Notes: generated by a model not told the origin, from the letters alone. 56,803 bases of DNA from Sphaerotilus natans (GCF_900156335.1 NZ_FTMZ01000027.1:1-56803), one strand, 5' to 3'; counted from the first letter of the stretch, positions 1 through 8,772 are shown. A program made the numbers and translations.

Positions 1-96
1 CGGGTACTGGAAGCGGCCGGTCTGCCGGCGCGGATCGGCCAGGTCTTCAAAGTGCTGCATCAGCTCATCGCCGGGGGCCGTCGGGTGGTCTTGCAT
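1..96 (-). CDS. ISAs1-family transposase, N-terminal fragment
   Basis: This is a partial gene leaving the window at base 1; only the first 32 codons are visible. From an internal ATG at 60 the peptide reads MQHFEDLADPRRQTGRFQYP. The pattern of an HF start, a DPR motif and an R-x-x-YP ending resembles the start of ISAs1 (H-repeat-associated) transposases, which continue into a hydrophobic LxEIL stretch. The ATG at 96 gives 12 extra residues in frame; either start is possible and neither has a strong ribosome-binding site. The catalytic DDE part is outside the window, so activity cannot be judged. Confidence 0.5.
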   Translation of the reverse strand, partial: MQDHPTAPGDELMQHFEDLADPRRQTGRFQYP

Positions 97-168
97 CGTG
101 TCTGGGGCTGCGAGGTCGGGCTGGATTGTTACCACTCAATCGGGGCGGTGGCTAATGCAATCGCCCTG
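1..168 (-). mobile_element. End of an ISAs1-like insertion sequence (partial)
   Basis: The minus strand from 168 to the window edge looks like the left end of an ISAs1-family element. A candidate terminus starting CAGGGC lies at 168-163 (minus), followed by about 70 non-coding bases and then a transposase-like N-terminus running off the window. Homology of the neighbouring phosphoribosyltransferase to its family starts only at about base 166, exactly where the element would end. The family assignment is recalled from the transposase start and the CAGGGC end; the other end and any 8-bp target duplication lie outside the window. Confidence 0.55.
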
Positions 169-633
169 ATCGAACGACTGGCCATCCAGGTCCACGAATC
201 CGGCTGGGAATTCGACCAGATCCTGTGTCTGGCCCGCGGCGGCCTGCGTCCCGGCGACGTGATGTCGCGCGTGTTCGACAAGCCGCTGGCCATCATGGCC
301 ACCAGCTCCTATCGTGCTGAGGCGGGCACGATCCAGGGTCGTCTGGACATGGCCAAGTACATCACCATGCCCAAGGGCGAGCTGGCGGGTCGTGTCCTGC
401 TGGTCGATGATCTGGCCGATTCCGGCGTGACGCTGCAGGCGGTGGTCGAGCGCCTGCGCGGCATGCCCTCGATCCGCGAGCTGCGCTCGGCGGTGCTGTG
501 GGTCAAGGGCGTGTCCTGCTACACGCCGGACTATTTCGTCGAGATGCTGCCCACCAGCCCGTGGATTCATCAGCCCTTCGAGGAATACGATTCGCTGCGT
601 CCGGACGGCCTGCTGCGCAAGACCAGCGTCTGA
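148..633 (+). CDS. Purine-type phosphoribosyltransferase, 5' end replaced by an IS end
   Basis: This type I phosphoribosyltransferase, of the hypoxanthine/xanthine-guanine type, transfers phosphoribose from PRPP to a purine base in the cytosol. The PRPP-binding loop is clear (VLLVDDLADSGVTL), as are the conserved LCLARGGLRPGD segment and a C-terminal PWIHQPFEEYD stretch typical of the betaproteobacterial family. The reading frame stays open to the window edge, but the residues before about base 166 do not resemble the family and overlap an ISAs1-like end. The GTG at 148 gives 161 residues and would restore nearly full length, lacking roughly a dozen N-terminal residues. GTG at 52 is another in-frame possibility. 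Whether it is expressed or a pseudogene is unknown. Confidence 0.7.
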   Translation: MANAIALIERLAIQVHESGWEFDQILCLARGGLRPGDVMSRVFDKPLAIMATSSYRAEAGTIQGRLDMAKYITMPKGELAGRVLLVDDLADSGVTLQAVVERLRGMPSIRELRSAVLWVKGVSCYTPDYFVEMLPTSPWIHQPFEEYDSLRPDGLLRKTSV

Positions 634-656
634 TGGTCTGATCCTCCAGTCGAATG

Positions 657-693
657 AAAAGGCCCGCTCACCGAGAGGTGAGCGGGCCTTTTT
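657..693. terminator. Bidirectional intrinsic terminator
   Basis: There is a perfect 12-bp stem (661-672 with 677-688) and a GAGA loop, with A's on the left and T's on the right. It ends the phosphoribosyltransferase transcript and can also serve the opposite strand. Confidence 0.9.
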
Positions 694-751
694 CATGGTG
701 GCAGCCATCATCGTGTTCTGGATGGTCTGTTTGGTCTGTTGCGCACCAATG

Positions 752-779
752 AAAAAAGCCGGCATGAAGCCGGCTTTTT
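752..779 (-). terminator. Terminator of the tRNA-Leu operon
   Basis: A GCCGGC/GCCGGC stem (758-763, 769-774) is flanked by A6 and T5 runs. Read on the minus strand it lies just after the 3' end of the second tRNA-Leu and ends in a U tract. It is symmetrical enough to work on both strands. Confidence 0.85.
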
Positions 780-786
780 GTCTGTC

Positions 787-871
<85 letters not shown>

Positions 872-954
872 CATGAAATCCTGAATACGAGCTCAGACCG
901 GGATTTCAAAGGTCTGTGCAAGTTGTCGAATCTGGCGTATGCTGGATTCGTTGG

Positions 955-1039
<85 letters not shown>

Positions 1040-1083
1040 TCTTGCGCTGTTTCGAAATTTTGTTCCGATCAGCGAAGAACGCC

Positions 1084-1113
1084 AGTGTAGCATGAGAGAA
1101 ATTCGATCCGCAA
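1084..1113 (-). promoter_or_regulatory. Sigma70-type promoter for the tRNA-Leu pair
   Basis: On the minus strand TTGCGG (1113-1108) and TACACT (1089-1084) are separated by 18 bases, and the -10 box is about 45 bases before the first tRNA-Leu. It sits in the divergent gap next to the rnr start. Confidence 0.55.
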
Positions 1114-1133
1114 GTGTTTGAGAAGGAATTTCG

Positions 1134-3410
1134 TTGAACAGCACGCTGATGAGTGAAGTGGAAGGCACGGTGCAGGGTCACCGTGACGGTCACGGCTTCG
1201 TGGTGGTGGAGGGCGGCGAGGCCGACATCTATCTGGCACCGCAGGAAATGAGGGCGGTGCTGCATCGCGATCGGGTCCGGGTGCGCATCGTGCGCTACGA
1301 CCGCAAGGGCCGCCCGGAGGGGCGGGTGCTCGAGATCCTGGAGCGGCGGCGCGCGCCGATCATCGGCCGGCTGCTGCTGGAGAACGGCGTCTGGATCGTC
1401 GCGCCGGAGGACAAGCGCTATGGCCAGGACATCCTGATCCCGAAGAACGCCACCGCACAGGCCGAGTCCGGCCAGGTGGTCGCGGTCGAGCTGACCGAGC
1501 CGCCGTCGCTGCATTCGCAGCCGGTCGGGCGCATCACTGAAGTGCTCGGCGACATCGACGATCCCGGCATGGAGATCGAGATCGCGGTGCGCAAGTACGA
1601 GGTGCCGCACCGCTTCTCGCCGGAGACGCTGGCGCAGACCGGCAAGCTGCCCGACCGGGTGCGCGCGGTCGACGCGAAGCAGCGCATCAACCTGACCGAC
1701 GTGCCGCTGGTGACGATCGACGGCGAGGACGCGCGCGACTTCGACGACGCGGTCTACTGCGAGCCGGCCAAGGTCGGGCGGCGCAAGGGCTGGCGCCTGG
1801 TGGTGGCCATCGCCGACGTCAGCCACTATGTAAAGCCGGGCGATCCGCTCGATGACGATGCCTACGAGCGCGCGACCTCGGTCTATTTCCCGCGCCGCGT
1901 CATCCCGATGCTGCCGGAGAAGCTCTCCAACGGCCTGTGCTCGCTCAACCCCGAGCAGAACCGGCTCTCGATGGTCTGCGACATGCTGGTCGATGCCGGC
2001 GGCGAGGTCGCGGCCTACCAGTTCTATCCGGCGGTGATCTGCTCGCATGCGCGACTGACCTACACCGAGGTCGCGGCGGTGCTGTCGAACACCCGCGGCC
2101 CGGAGGCGCAGCGCCGCGCCGACCTGGTGCCGCACCTGCTGCACCTGCACGAGGTCTACCGCGTGCTGCTCAGGCAGCGCGCCACACGCGGTGCGATCGA
2201 CTTCGAGACCACCGAGACGCAGATCGTCTGCGACGACAACGGCCGCATCGAGAAGATCGTGCCGCGGGTTCGCACCGAGGCGCACCGGCTGATCGAGGAG
2301 GCGATGCTGGCGGCCAACGTCTGCGCCGCCGACTTCATCCAGGCGGGCAAGCACCCGAGCCTGTACCGCGTGCACGAGGGGCCGACGCCCGAGAAGCGCG
2401 TGGCGCTGCAGGCCTATCTGCGCAGCCTGGGCCTGAACCTGTCGGTCAGCGACGAGCCCAAGCCTGCCGAGCTGCAGGCACTGGCGCAGCAGACGCGCGA
2501 CCGGCCGGACGCGGCGCAGATCCATGCGATGCTGCTGCGCTCGATGCAGCAGGCGATCTACACGCCTTTCAACAGCGGCCACTTCGGTCTGGCCTACGAC
2601 GCCTACACGCACTTCACCAGCCCGATCCGGCGCTACCCGGACCTGCTGGTGCACCGTGTGATCAAGGCGATCCTGGGCAAGCGCAAGTACGCGCTGGTGG
2701 TGAAGTCCTCGATTCCGGGGGCGGCGCAGCCGCTGCGCCGGCGCCCCGGTGGGGCCGCCGCCAAGCCGATGCCCCGGATGGAGGGCATCGCGCCGCGCGA
2801 CCTAGAGGCCTGGGAGGCCGCCGGCGCGCATTGCAGCGCCAACGAGCGCCGCGCCGACGAGGCCTCGCGCGACGTCGAGGCCTGGCTGAAGTGCAAGTTC
2901 ATGCGCGATCGCCTGGGCGAGGAGTATTCCGGCACGGTCAGCGCGGCGACCAGCTTCGGCCTGTTCGTGCAGCTCGACGAGCTGTATGTCGAGGGTCTGG
3001 TGCACATCACCGAGCTGGGCGGCGAGTATTTCCGCTACGACGAGGTGCGCCAGGAGCTGCGTGGCGAGCGCACCGGCGTGCGCTACGCGGTGGGCGTGCG
3101 CATCCGGGTGCAGGTCAGCCGGGTCGATCTGGACGGGCGGCGCATCGACTTCCGTCTGGTGCGCGATCCGCTGGCACCGGCGCTGCCGCCGGCGGCACCG
3201 GCTGGCAAGGGCGGGCGGGAGCGCTCGCCCGCGCGGGCCCAGGACGAGCTGCAGTCGGTGACCGAGGCGGATCGGGCGGTGCGCCGTGCCGCGTCGCGCG
3301 AGCGGGACCGCACGAACAGTGCGCGGCCTCCACGCAAGGCCGCCAAGCGTGTGGCGAAATCCGCCGGCAAGACGGCCACCAAGAACAGCGCGGCCAAGCG
3401 TCGGCGCTGA
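1134..3410 (+). CDS. rnr: Ribonuclease R
   Basis: This is a processive 3'-to-5' exoribonuclease of the RNase II/R (RNB) family that degrades structured RNA and takes part in rRNA and mRNA quality control. Visible parts are OB-fold cold-shock domains (about residues 8-150), the RNB catalytic domain with the DGEDARDFDD metal site (196-205), a C-terminal S1 domain (about 595-675) and a Lys/Arg/Ala-rich tail. The first residues already enter the cold-shock domain, so the N-terminal winged-helix domain of E. coli RNase R is absent. The TTG at 1134 has a good AAGGAA about 8 bases upstream; ATG 1149 is the alternative. The gene is convergent with nnr, with a 27-bp gap and no evident terminator. Confidence 0.93.
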   Translation: MNSTLMSEVEGTVQGHRDGHGFVVVEGGEADIYLAPQEMRAVLHRDRVRVRIVRYDRKGRPEGRVLEILERRRAPIIGRLLLENGVWIVAPEDKRYGQDILIPKNATAQAESGQVVAVELTEPPSLHSQPVGRITEVLGDIDDPGMEIEIAVRKYEVPHRFSPETLAQTGKLPDRVRAVDAKQRINLTDVPLVTIDGEDARDFDDAVYCEPAKVGRRKGWRLVVAIADVSHYVKPGDPLDDDAYERATSVYFPRRVIPMLPEKLSNGLCSLNPEQNRLSMVCDMLVDAGGEVAAYQFYPAVICSHARLTYTEVAAVLSNTRGPEAQRRADLVPHLLHLHEVYRVLLRQRATRGAIDFETTETQIVCDDNGRIEKIVPRVRTEAHRLIEEAMLAANVCAADFIQAGKHPSLYRVHEGPTPEKRVALQAYLRSLGLNLSVSDEPKPAELQALAQQTRDRPDAAQIHAMLLRSMQQAIYTPFNSGHFGLAYDAYTHFTSPIRRYPDLLVHRVIKAILGKRKYALVVKSSIPGAAQPLRRRPGGAAAKPMPRMEGIAPRDLEAWEAAGAHCSANERRADEASRDVEAWLKCKFMRDRLGEEYSGTVSAATSFGLFVQLDELYVEGLVHITELGGEYFRYDEVRQELRGERTGVRYAVGVRIRVQVSRVDLDGRRIDFRLVRDPLAPALPPAAPAGKGGRERSPARAQDELQSVTEADRAVRRAASRERDRTNSARPPRKAAKRVAKSAGKTATKNSAAKRRR

Positions 3411-3437
3411 TGAAGGCCAAGGCGGGCGACGGCGGTC

Positions 3438-5048
3438 TCAGCGGTCCTGTCCGTCCGGCACGATGCGGCTGGCCACCAGCGCCTGACCGCCCGGGGCCAG
3501 GCGCTCTGCGCGGCGGCCGTGCAGCCAGACGCCGTGGCGGGCCGCCAGTTCGGCCCGGTCCAGCGCGGTCTCGCCGCTGATCGCGCGGTCGCCTGAGATC
3601 TGGCTCCACAGGCCGGCGATCCAGCCGGCCAGCACGTCGCCGCTGCCGGGCGTGGCCAGCGCGGCATGGCCGCTGGCGTTGATCCAGGGCAGGGCGCCCG
3701 GTCGACTGATCAGCGTGCCCGAGCCCTTCAGCACCACCACCGCGCCGCTGCGCGCGGCCAGCTCGCGCACCGCGCGCAGCCGGTCGGCCTGCACCTCGGC
3801 GGCGCTGCAGCCGAGCAGGCGCGCGGCCTCCAGCGGATGTGGCGTCAGCAGCGTCGGTCGGCCCTCGGCGCCGCGCTCGCGCAGCGCCTGCATCAGCGCC
3901 GGATCCCGGGCCAGCGCATTGAGCGCGTCGGCATCGAGCAGCAGCCGACCGGCCTGTGCCAGCAGCCCCGGCAGCCGCGCCGCCACCGCCTCGCCGCCGC
4001 CGCAGCCCGCGACCACGGTGCTCGTCGCCAGCCGCTCGTCCTGCGGGGTCGGGGCGAACATCAGTTCCGGGTGGACCGGATCGAGCCGGGGCGCGTCGTC
4101 GTCCAGCAGATCGACCCAGACGCGGCCTGCGCCGGCACCCAGCGCCGCGCGCCCGGCCAGCAGCGCCGCGCCGCCCATCGAGTCGGCGCCGCCGACGATG
4201 CGCACATCGCCGAAGCTGCCTTTGTGCTGCGCATGGCGCCGTGCCGGCCACAGCGTCTGCAGTCCGGCCGCGCCTTGCAGCCGGGCCGCCGGAACAGGAA
4301 AGTCCGGGTGCGCGAGCTGCACGCCCAGGTCGTCCCACCAGATCTCGCCGGCCGGGTCGCGGCCGTGCGCGGTCAGCAGGCCCGGCGCCAGCGACAGCAG
4401 TGCCAGGGTCCAGCGCGCCTGCACGCAGGCGGCGTCGATCTCGAGCGCGCCGGTGTCGCCGGGCAGGCCGGAGGGCAGATCGACCGCCAGCACCGGCACG
4501 CCCGAGCCGTTGCACAGCCGGATCGCATCGGCCACCGCGCCGCTGGCTGGGCGCGTCAGGCCGCGTCCGAGCAGCGCGTCGATCACCAGCTCGGCGCCGT
4601 CGAGCGCCTGCGGTGCCAGCCCGGCGATGATGGGCACGCCGCCGAGCTCGGCCTGCCGGCGCGAGGCGGCGGCATCCGGCGGCCAGGCTGGCGCGCGTCC
4701 GTCGGCGCTGTCGCGGCCGATCACATGCAGCCGCACCTCGCGGCCGGCGCGGTGCAGGTGCAGTGCGGCCTCGAAGCCGTCGCCGCCGTTGTTGCCATGG
4801 CCGGCCAGCACATGGATGCGGCGCGCATGCGGCGCCAGCGCCATCGCCAGCCGCGCCACCGCCCGGCCGGCGCGCTGCATCAGCGTGTGTGCCGGCAGCG
4901 CCTTGGCCGCCAGCGCGTCCAGCGTGCGCGAGGCGGCGGCGTCATGCAGCGGCCACGGGCCCGGCGCCCGCGCGAGCAGATCGGCCAGCCGCACCGGCCG
5001 GTGGTCCGCAGGCAGGACGGGCAGGGCGCGGGCAGCGGGCGCGGTCAT
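3438..5048 (-). CDS. nnr: Bifunctional NAD(P)H-hydrate epimerase / ADP-dependent dehydratase
   Basis: This 536-residue enzyme repairs hydrated NAD(P)H. The N-terminal YjeF_N half epimerises the R and S hydrates (GHGNNGGDGFEAA, epimerase nucleotide site). The C-terminal ribokinase-like half dehydrates the S form with ADP, shown by GSFGDVRIVGGA and the NASGHAALATPGSGDVLAG motif near the C-terminus. The start at 5048 was chosen because its ATG overlaps the stop of the upstream PIN gene by 4 bp (ATGA), which signals translational coupling; the reading frame runs on upstream but only as a shadow of that gene. The family is cytosolic housekeeping. Confidence 0.9.
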   Translation of the reverse strand: MTAPAARALPVLPADHRPVRLADLLARAPGPWPLHDAAASRTLDALAAKALPAHTLMQRAGRAVARLAMALAPHARRIHVLAGHGNNGGDGFEAALHLHRAGREVRLHVIGRDSADGRAPAWPPDAAASRRQAELGGVPIIAGLAPQALDGAELVIDALLGRGLTRPASGAVADAIRLCNGSGVPVLAVDLPSGLPGDTGALEIDAACVQARWTLALLSLAPGLLTAHGRDPAGEIWWDDLGVQLAHPDFPVPAARLQGAAGLQTLWPARRHAQHKGSFGDVRIVGGADSMGGAALLAGRAALGAGAGRVWVDLLDDDAPRLDPVHPELMFAPTPQDERLATSTVVAGCGGGEAVAARLPGLLAQAGRLLLDADALNALARDPALMQALRERGAEGRPTLLTPHPLEAARLLGCSAAEVQADRLRAVRELAARSGAVVVLKGSGTLISRPGALPWINASGHAALATPGSGDVLAGWIAGLWSQISGDRAISGETALDRAELAARHGVWLHGRRAERLAPGGQALVASRIVPDGQDR

Positions 5049-5515
5049 GCCGCGGTGTCCTGGGCGGCGGCCCAGCCTTCCGGCGTGACCACCGCGACGC
5101 CGAAGGCGCGCGCGCGTCGTGCCAGCCGCCGCAGCGCATGGTCGCGGGTGATCAGCCAGGGCGTGCGCCGCGACACCGCCAGGTCGATGAAGCACTGGTC
5201 GTCCGGATCGGTGCAGCGCAGGCGCTCGGGGTAGGGCAGCGCAGCCGGGGCGGCGACCGGCTGCGCCAGCCGCGCGACCTCCTGACTGGCCGGCGCGTGC
5301 CGCTCGGCCCAGCGCATCAGCGTGGGCAGGTGCAGCAGGCGGCCGAGCACGTCGGTCAGCTCCTCCTGCATCGCCGGGCTGACGATCCAGCGCAGCCGTC
5401 CGGCCTCGATGGCTTCGCCGATCGCCAGGCCGCTGGCGTGGCGGAAGACCAGCCAGTCGAGCACGACATTGGTGTCGAGGATGACGTCGACCGCGTCGTT
5501 CGTCGGGGCCTTCAT
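5045..5515 (-). CDS. PIN-domain putative ribonuclease
   Basis: This small PIN-domain protein of 156 residues resembles the putative toxin group COG1569. The first acidic site is in ILDTNVVLDW (residues 12-21), further acidic residues lie in CTDPDDQCFIDLAV, and the fold-typical WLITRD follows. PIN domains are metal-dependent RNases. It is coupled by 4-bp ATGA overlaps both to the upstream amidase and to the downstream nnr gene. No antitoxin-sized gene is next to it, so a toxin role is not supported by context. In Burkholderiales such genes may be housekeeping RNases; the exact substrate is unknown. Confidence 0.75.
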   Translation of the reverse strand: MKAPTNDAVDVILDTNVVLDWLVFRHASGLAIGEAIEAGRLRWIVSPAMQEELTDVLGRLLHLPTLMRWAERHAPASQEVARLAQPVAAPAALPYPERLRCTDPDDQCFIDLAVSRRTPWLITRDHALRRLARRARAFGVAVVTPEGWAAAQDTAA

Positions 5516-6834
5516 TGCAGGGCCTCGATCTGCAGCGCCAGCGACAGCAGCCGGTCGTCGCGTCCGCCCAGGCTCCAGGCCATCAGGCCCACGGGTGCGC
5601 TGCCGGGCGCGTGGCAGGGCAGACTGATCGCGCAGCCGTCGAGCAGGTTGACCACCGAGGGGTTGCGCAGCAGCCGCGCGTTGACCTCGAAGAAGGCGGC
5701 GTCGTCGTCCAGCAGCGGCGCCAGCGGCGGCGGGGTCATCGGCACCGTCGGCGACAGCACCGCGTCGAAGCCGCCCAGTGCCGCTGACATGCGCCCGATC
5801 CAGTCGGCGCGAGCGGCGTGCAGCGCGGCCAGCGCCGCTGGCGTGATCGCCGCGCCGCGGCGGATGCGCGCGGCCACCCGCGGGTCGTAGCGATCGCCCT
5901 CGCGCGCCAGCAGCTCGCGGTGCCAGGCCCAGCTCTCGGCGGCGGGCAGGCCGCCGTCCTGCGTCAGGCGCGGCAGCTCGTCCAGCAGCGGCAGGTCGAT
6001 GAACTCGACGTGCGCGCCGGCGCGGGCCAGGGCCTGCAGCGTGCGCTCGAAGGCGGCTGCGACCGGCGCCTCCAGCGCGTCGAGCATCAGCGTGCGCACC
6101 ACCGCGAGCCGGCGCGCGGCCAGCGGCACGGCGTCCAGGCGCACGACGCGCTCGGCCAGGATCTCGTGCAGCACGACGGCGTCGCGCACGCTGCGGGTGA
6201 TCGCGCAGACGGTGTCGAGGCTGGGCGCCAGCGGGATGCTGCCGGCCGCGGGCGTCAGCGCCTGCGTGTTCTTGAAGCCCACCAGGCCGTGCAGCGCCGC
6301 GGGGATGCGGATCGAGCCGCCGGTGTCGCTGCCCAGTGCCGCCACCGCCGCGCCGCAGGCCACCGAGACCGCGCCGCCCGAGGTCGAGCCGCCGGGCACG
6401 CAGGCGGGCGCTGCCGGATCGAGCACGGCCATCGCCGCATTGGCCGGCGTGCCGTGGTGTGGATTGATGCCGACGCCGGAGAAGGCGAACTCGGTCATCT
6501 GCGTGCGCCCGATCAGCGCCGCGCCGGCCGCACGCAGCCGCGCCACCGCGGGCGCATCCGCCGTGGCCGGGGGGCGGTCCGCCAGCACGACCGAGCCCGC
6601 GCTCGTCACCTGGCCGGCGATGTCGTAGAGATCCTTGACGCTGACCGGCAGCCCGGCGAGCGCGCCTGTGGGCGCAGCGGCCGCGGCGCGTGCGCCCTGT
6701 TTGTCGAGCGTGACGAAGGCATGCGCACAGCGCGGCGAGCGGGCTGCGGCCAGGGCCTGGTCGAGCAGCGTCAGGGCATCGGTGGCGCCTTCGTCGAGCT
6801 GCTTGCGCAGCGTGTGCAGGTCGGGGGTGTGCAA
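5512..6834 (-). CDS. Amidase signature family hydrolase
   Basis: The 440 residues carry the Ser-cisSer-Lys triad of amidase-signature enzymes: Lys67 in LPVSVKDLYDIAG, the cis-serine within GGSTSGG (148-154) and the nucleophile Ser174 in SDTGGSIRIPAA. The family includes GatA and many amide or allophanate hydrolases. No GatB or GatC lies nearby and the protein is shorter than most GatA, so a general amidase is more likely. It is first in a coupled unit with the PIN protein and nnr. Its start codon lies within the divergent region that also holds the rpsB promoter. The natural substrate is unknown. Confidence 0.85.
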   Translation of the reverse strand: MHTPDLHTLRKQLDEGATDALTLLDQALAAARSPRCAHAFVTLDKQGARAAAAAPTGALAGLPVSVKDLYDIAGQVTSAGSVVLADRPPATADAPAVARLRAAGAALIGRTQMTEFAFSGVGINPHHGTPANAAMAVLDPAAPACVPGGSTSGGAVSVACGAAVAALGSDTGGSIRIPAALHGLVGFKNTQALTPAAGSIPLAPSLDTVCAITRSVRDAVVLHEILAERVVRLDAVPLAARRLAVVRTLMLDALEAPVAAAFERTLQALARAGAHVEFIDLPLLDELPRLTQDGGLPAAESWAWHRELLAREGDRYDPRVAARIRRGAAITPAALAALHAARADWIGRMSAALGGFDAVLSPTVPMTPPPLAPLLDDDAAFFEVNARLLRNPSVVNLLDGCAISLPCHAPGSAPVGLMAWSLGGRDDRLLSLALQIEALQ

Positions 6835-6847
6835 GGCTTGCTATACT
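6815..6847 (+). promoter_or_regulatory. Promoter of rpsB-tsf
   Basis: An extended -10 (TGC followed by TATACT at 6842-6847) lies about 200 bases before rpsB, overlapping the start of the divergent amidase. A clear -35 is not seen, which fits an extended -10 promoter. Confidence 0.55.
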
Positions 6848-7049
6848 CTCGGGGTTTGTCCGGTGCCGCGTCGAGTCGCGGCGTCTTCCCGGCGCGCGGT
6901 GCGCCGAGAGCCGACCCCGGTGTTCGGGACGGATGAATCAATCCCGGATCCGACTGGCTGAAGGTGTTGCAGCGAGCTGCGCCCGTGCGGTGCGTCTCTC
7001 GCCTGCGATCCGAGTCGGATTCTAGATCCAACCTTTCAGGAGTGATCTC
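6848..7049 (+). promoter_or_regulatory. Structured rpsB 5' leader
   Basis: This long untranslated leader contains successive GC-rich hairpins: GCCGCG/CGCGGC (6865-6870, 6877-6882) and GGCGC/GCGCC (6891-6895, 6901-6905). It ends in the AGGAG ribosome-binding site of rpsB. Ribosomal protein S2 represses its own mRNA through a leader in other proteobacteria, so autoregulation here is a reasonable inference but the fold is not matched to a known model. Confidence 0.35.
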
Positions 7050-7793
7050 ATGTCCTTCACGATGCGCGACATGCTCGAAGCAGGCGTCCACTTCGGCCAC
7101 CAGACCCGTTTCTGGAACCCGAAGATGGCTCCGTACATCTTCGGCCATCGCAACAAGATCCACATCATCAACCTCGAGAAGACCGTTCCGCTCTTCGAGG
7201 AAGCCACCAAGTTCGCCCGCCAGCTGGCGGCCAAGCGCGGCACCATCCTGTTCGTCGGCACCAAGCGCCAGGCGCGCGAGATCGTCGCCGAGGAAGCTGC
7301 CCGTGCCGGCATGCCCTTCGTCGACCAGCGCTGGCTGGGCGGCATGCTGACCAACTTCAAGACCGTCAAGGGTTCGCTGAAGAAGCTCAAGGACATGCAG
7401 GCCCAGGTGGAAGCCGGCCTGGAGTCGATGAACAAGAAGGAAGGCCTGCTGTTCCAGCGCGAGCTGGCCAAGCTGGAAAAGGACATCGGTGGCATCCAGG
7501 ACATGGCTGCTCTGCCTGACGCGCTGTTCGTGATCGACGTGGGCTTCCACAAGATCGCCATCGCCGAAGCCAAGAAGCTGGGCATCCCGGTCATCGGCGT
7601 GGTCGACACCAACCACAACCCGGTCGGCATCGACTATGTCATCCCCGGCAACGACGACTCGGCCAAGGCCGTGGCGCTGTACGCCCGCGTGATGGCTGAC
7701 GCCGTCCTGGAAGGCAAGAACAACGCCGTCAACGAAGTCGTCGAGGCCGTCGCCGGCGCCGATGAATTCGTCGAGGTGAGCGACGCCGCCTGA
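7050..7793 (+). CDS. rpsB: 30S ribosomal protein S2
   Basis: This 247-residue S2 protein helps bind S1 and mRNA on the small subunit. The family start ([24 protein letters not shown] region), [25 protein letters not shown] and the [16 protein letters not shown] end are all present. ATG 7050 follows a good CAGGAG site. It is the first gene of the block and is separated from tsf by an intrinsic terminator-like attenuator. Confidence 0.98.
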   Translation: MSFTMRDMLEAGVHFGHQTRFWNPKMAPYIFGHRNKIHIINLEKTVPLFEEATKFARQLAAKRGTILFVGTKRQAREIVAEEAARAGMPFVDQRWLGGMLTNFKTVKGSLKKLKDMQAQVEAGLESMNKKEGLLFQRELAKLEKDIGGIQDMAALPDALFVIDVGFHKIAIAEAKKLGIPVIGVVDTNHNPVGIDYVIPGNDDSAKAVALYARVMADAVLEGKNNAVNEVVEAVAGADEFVEVSDAA

Positions 7794-7815
7794 GTCCCCC
7801 CGACTCGGCTTGCAA

Positions 7816-7839
7816 GGGGCTGATTCAGCCCCTTTTTTT
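7816..7839 (+). terminator. Attenuator/terminator between rpsB and tsf
   Basis: GGGGCTG/CAGCCCC with a 3-base loop is followed by T7. It probably lets only part of the transcription pass into tsf, setting a higher S2 than EF-Ts output per transcript. Confidence 0.85.
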
Positions 7840-7872
7840 CAGTTTCACGTATTCAGGTTTAGGAGAGTTCCC

Positions 7873-8772
7873 ATGGCTGCGATTACCGCCAAGATGGTTG
7901 CTGATCTGCGCGCGAAGACCGACGCGCCGATGATGGAGTGCAAGAAGGCCCTGACCGAAGCCGACGGCGACATGGTCCGCGCGGAAGAGATCCTGCGCGT
8001 CAAGCTGGGCAACAAGGCCGGCAAGGCCGCCTCGCGCGTGACCGCCGAAGGCGTGATTGCCGCGGCCGTCAACGGCTCGACCGGCGCGATGGTGGAAGTC
8101 AACTGCGAGACCGACTTCGTCTCGAAGAACGAGATCTTCCTGTCCTTCGTGCAGTCCTGCGCCAACCTGGTGGCCGAGCACAACCCGGCCGACGTCGAGG
8201 CCCTGTCGGCCCTGCCGCTGGCGATGGAAGACTTCGGCCCGACGGTCGAGGACGTGCGCAAGGGCCTGATCGGCAAGATCGGCGAGAACATGACCATCCG
8301 CCGCTTCAAGCGCTACGAGGGTGGCGGCGCGCTGGCCCACTACCTGCACGGCGTGCGCATCGGCGTGGTCGTCGAGTACACCGGTGACGCCGTCGCCGCC
8401 AAGGACGCCGCGATGCACATCGCCGCGATGAAGCCGGCGGCGCTGTCGTCGGCCGAGGTCTCGGCCGAGCTGGTCGAGAAGGAGCGCAAGATCGCTGCCG
8501 AGAAGGCTGCCGAGTCGGGCAAGCCGGCCGAGATCGTCGCCAAGATGGTCGAAGGTTCGGTGCAGAAGTTCCTGAAGGAAGTCTCGCTGCTGGACCAGGT
8601 CTTCGTGAAGGCCGCCGACGGCAAGCAGACCGTGGGTGCCTACCTGAAGAGCGCCGGCACCTCGCTGGCCGGCTTCACGATGTTCGTCGTCGGCGAAGGC
8701 ATCGAGAAGAAGCAGGACGACTTCGCTGCCGAAGTGGCTGCGCAGGTCGCCGCTGCCAGCAAGTCGGCCTGA
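7873..8772 (+). CDS. tsf: Elongation factor Ts
   Basis: EF-Ts is the guanine-nucleotide exchange factor for EF-Tu in translation. The 299-residue protein shows the N-terminal UBA-like part ([20 protein letters not shown]), the EF-Tu-contacting core [13 protein letters not shown], a coiled-coil region rich in EK repeats and the conserved C-terminal end. ATG 7873 was chosen because it follows AGGAGAG and begins the family-typical MAAITAKMV; an in-frame GTG upstream lies in the terminator. Confidence 0.98.
   Translation: MAAITAKMVADLRAKTDAPMMECKKALTEADGDMVRAEEILRVKLGNKAGKAASRVTAEGVIAAAVNGSTGAMVEVNCETDFVSKNEIFLSFVQSCANLVAEHNPADVEALSALPLAMEDFGPTVEDVRKGLIGKIGENMTIRRFKRYEGGGALAHYLHGVRIGVVVEYTGDAVAAKDAAMHIAAMKPAALSSAEVSAELVEKERKIAAEKAAESGKPAEIVAKMVEGSVQKFLKEVSLLDQVFVKAADGKQTVGAYLKSAGTSLAGFTMFVVGEGIEKKQDDFAAEVAAQVAAASKSA

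Noticed and set aside
5045-5515. PIN gene as toxin of a toxin-antitoxin pair
   Set aside because: No short antitoxin gene adjoins it on either side; neighbours are an amidase and nnr, coupled by overlaps.
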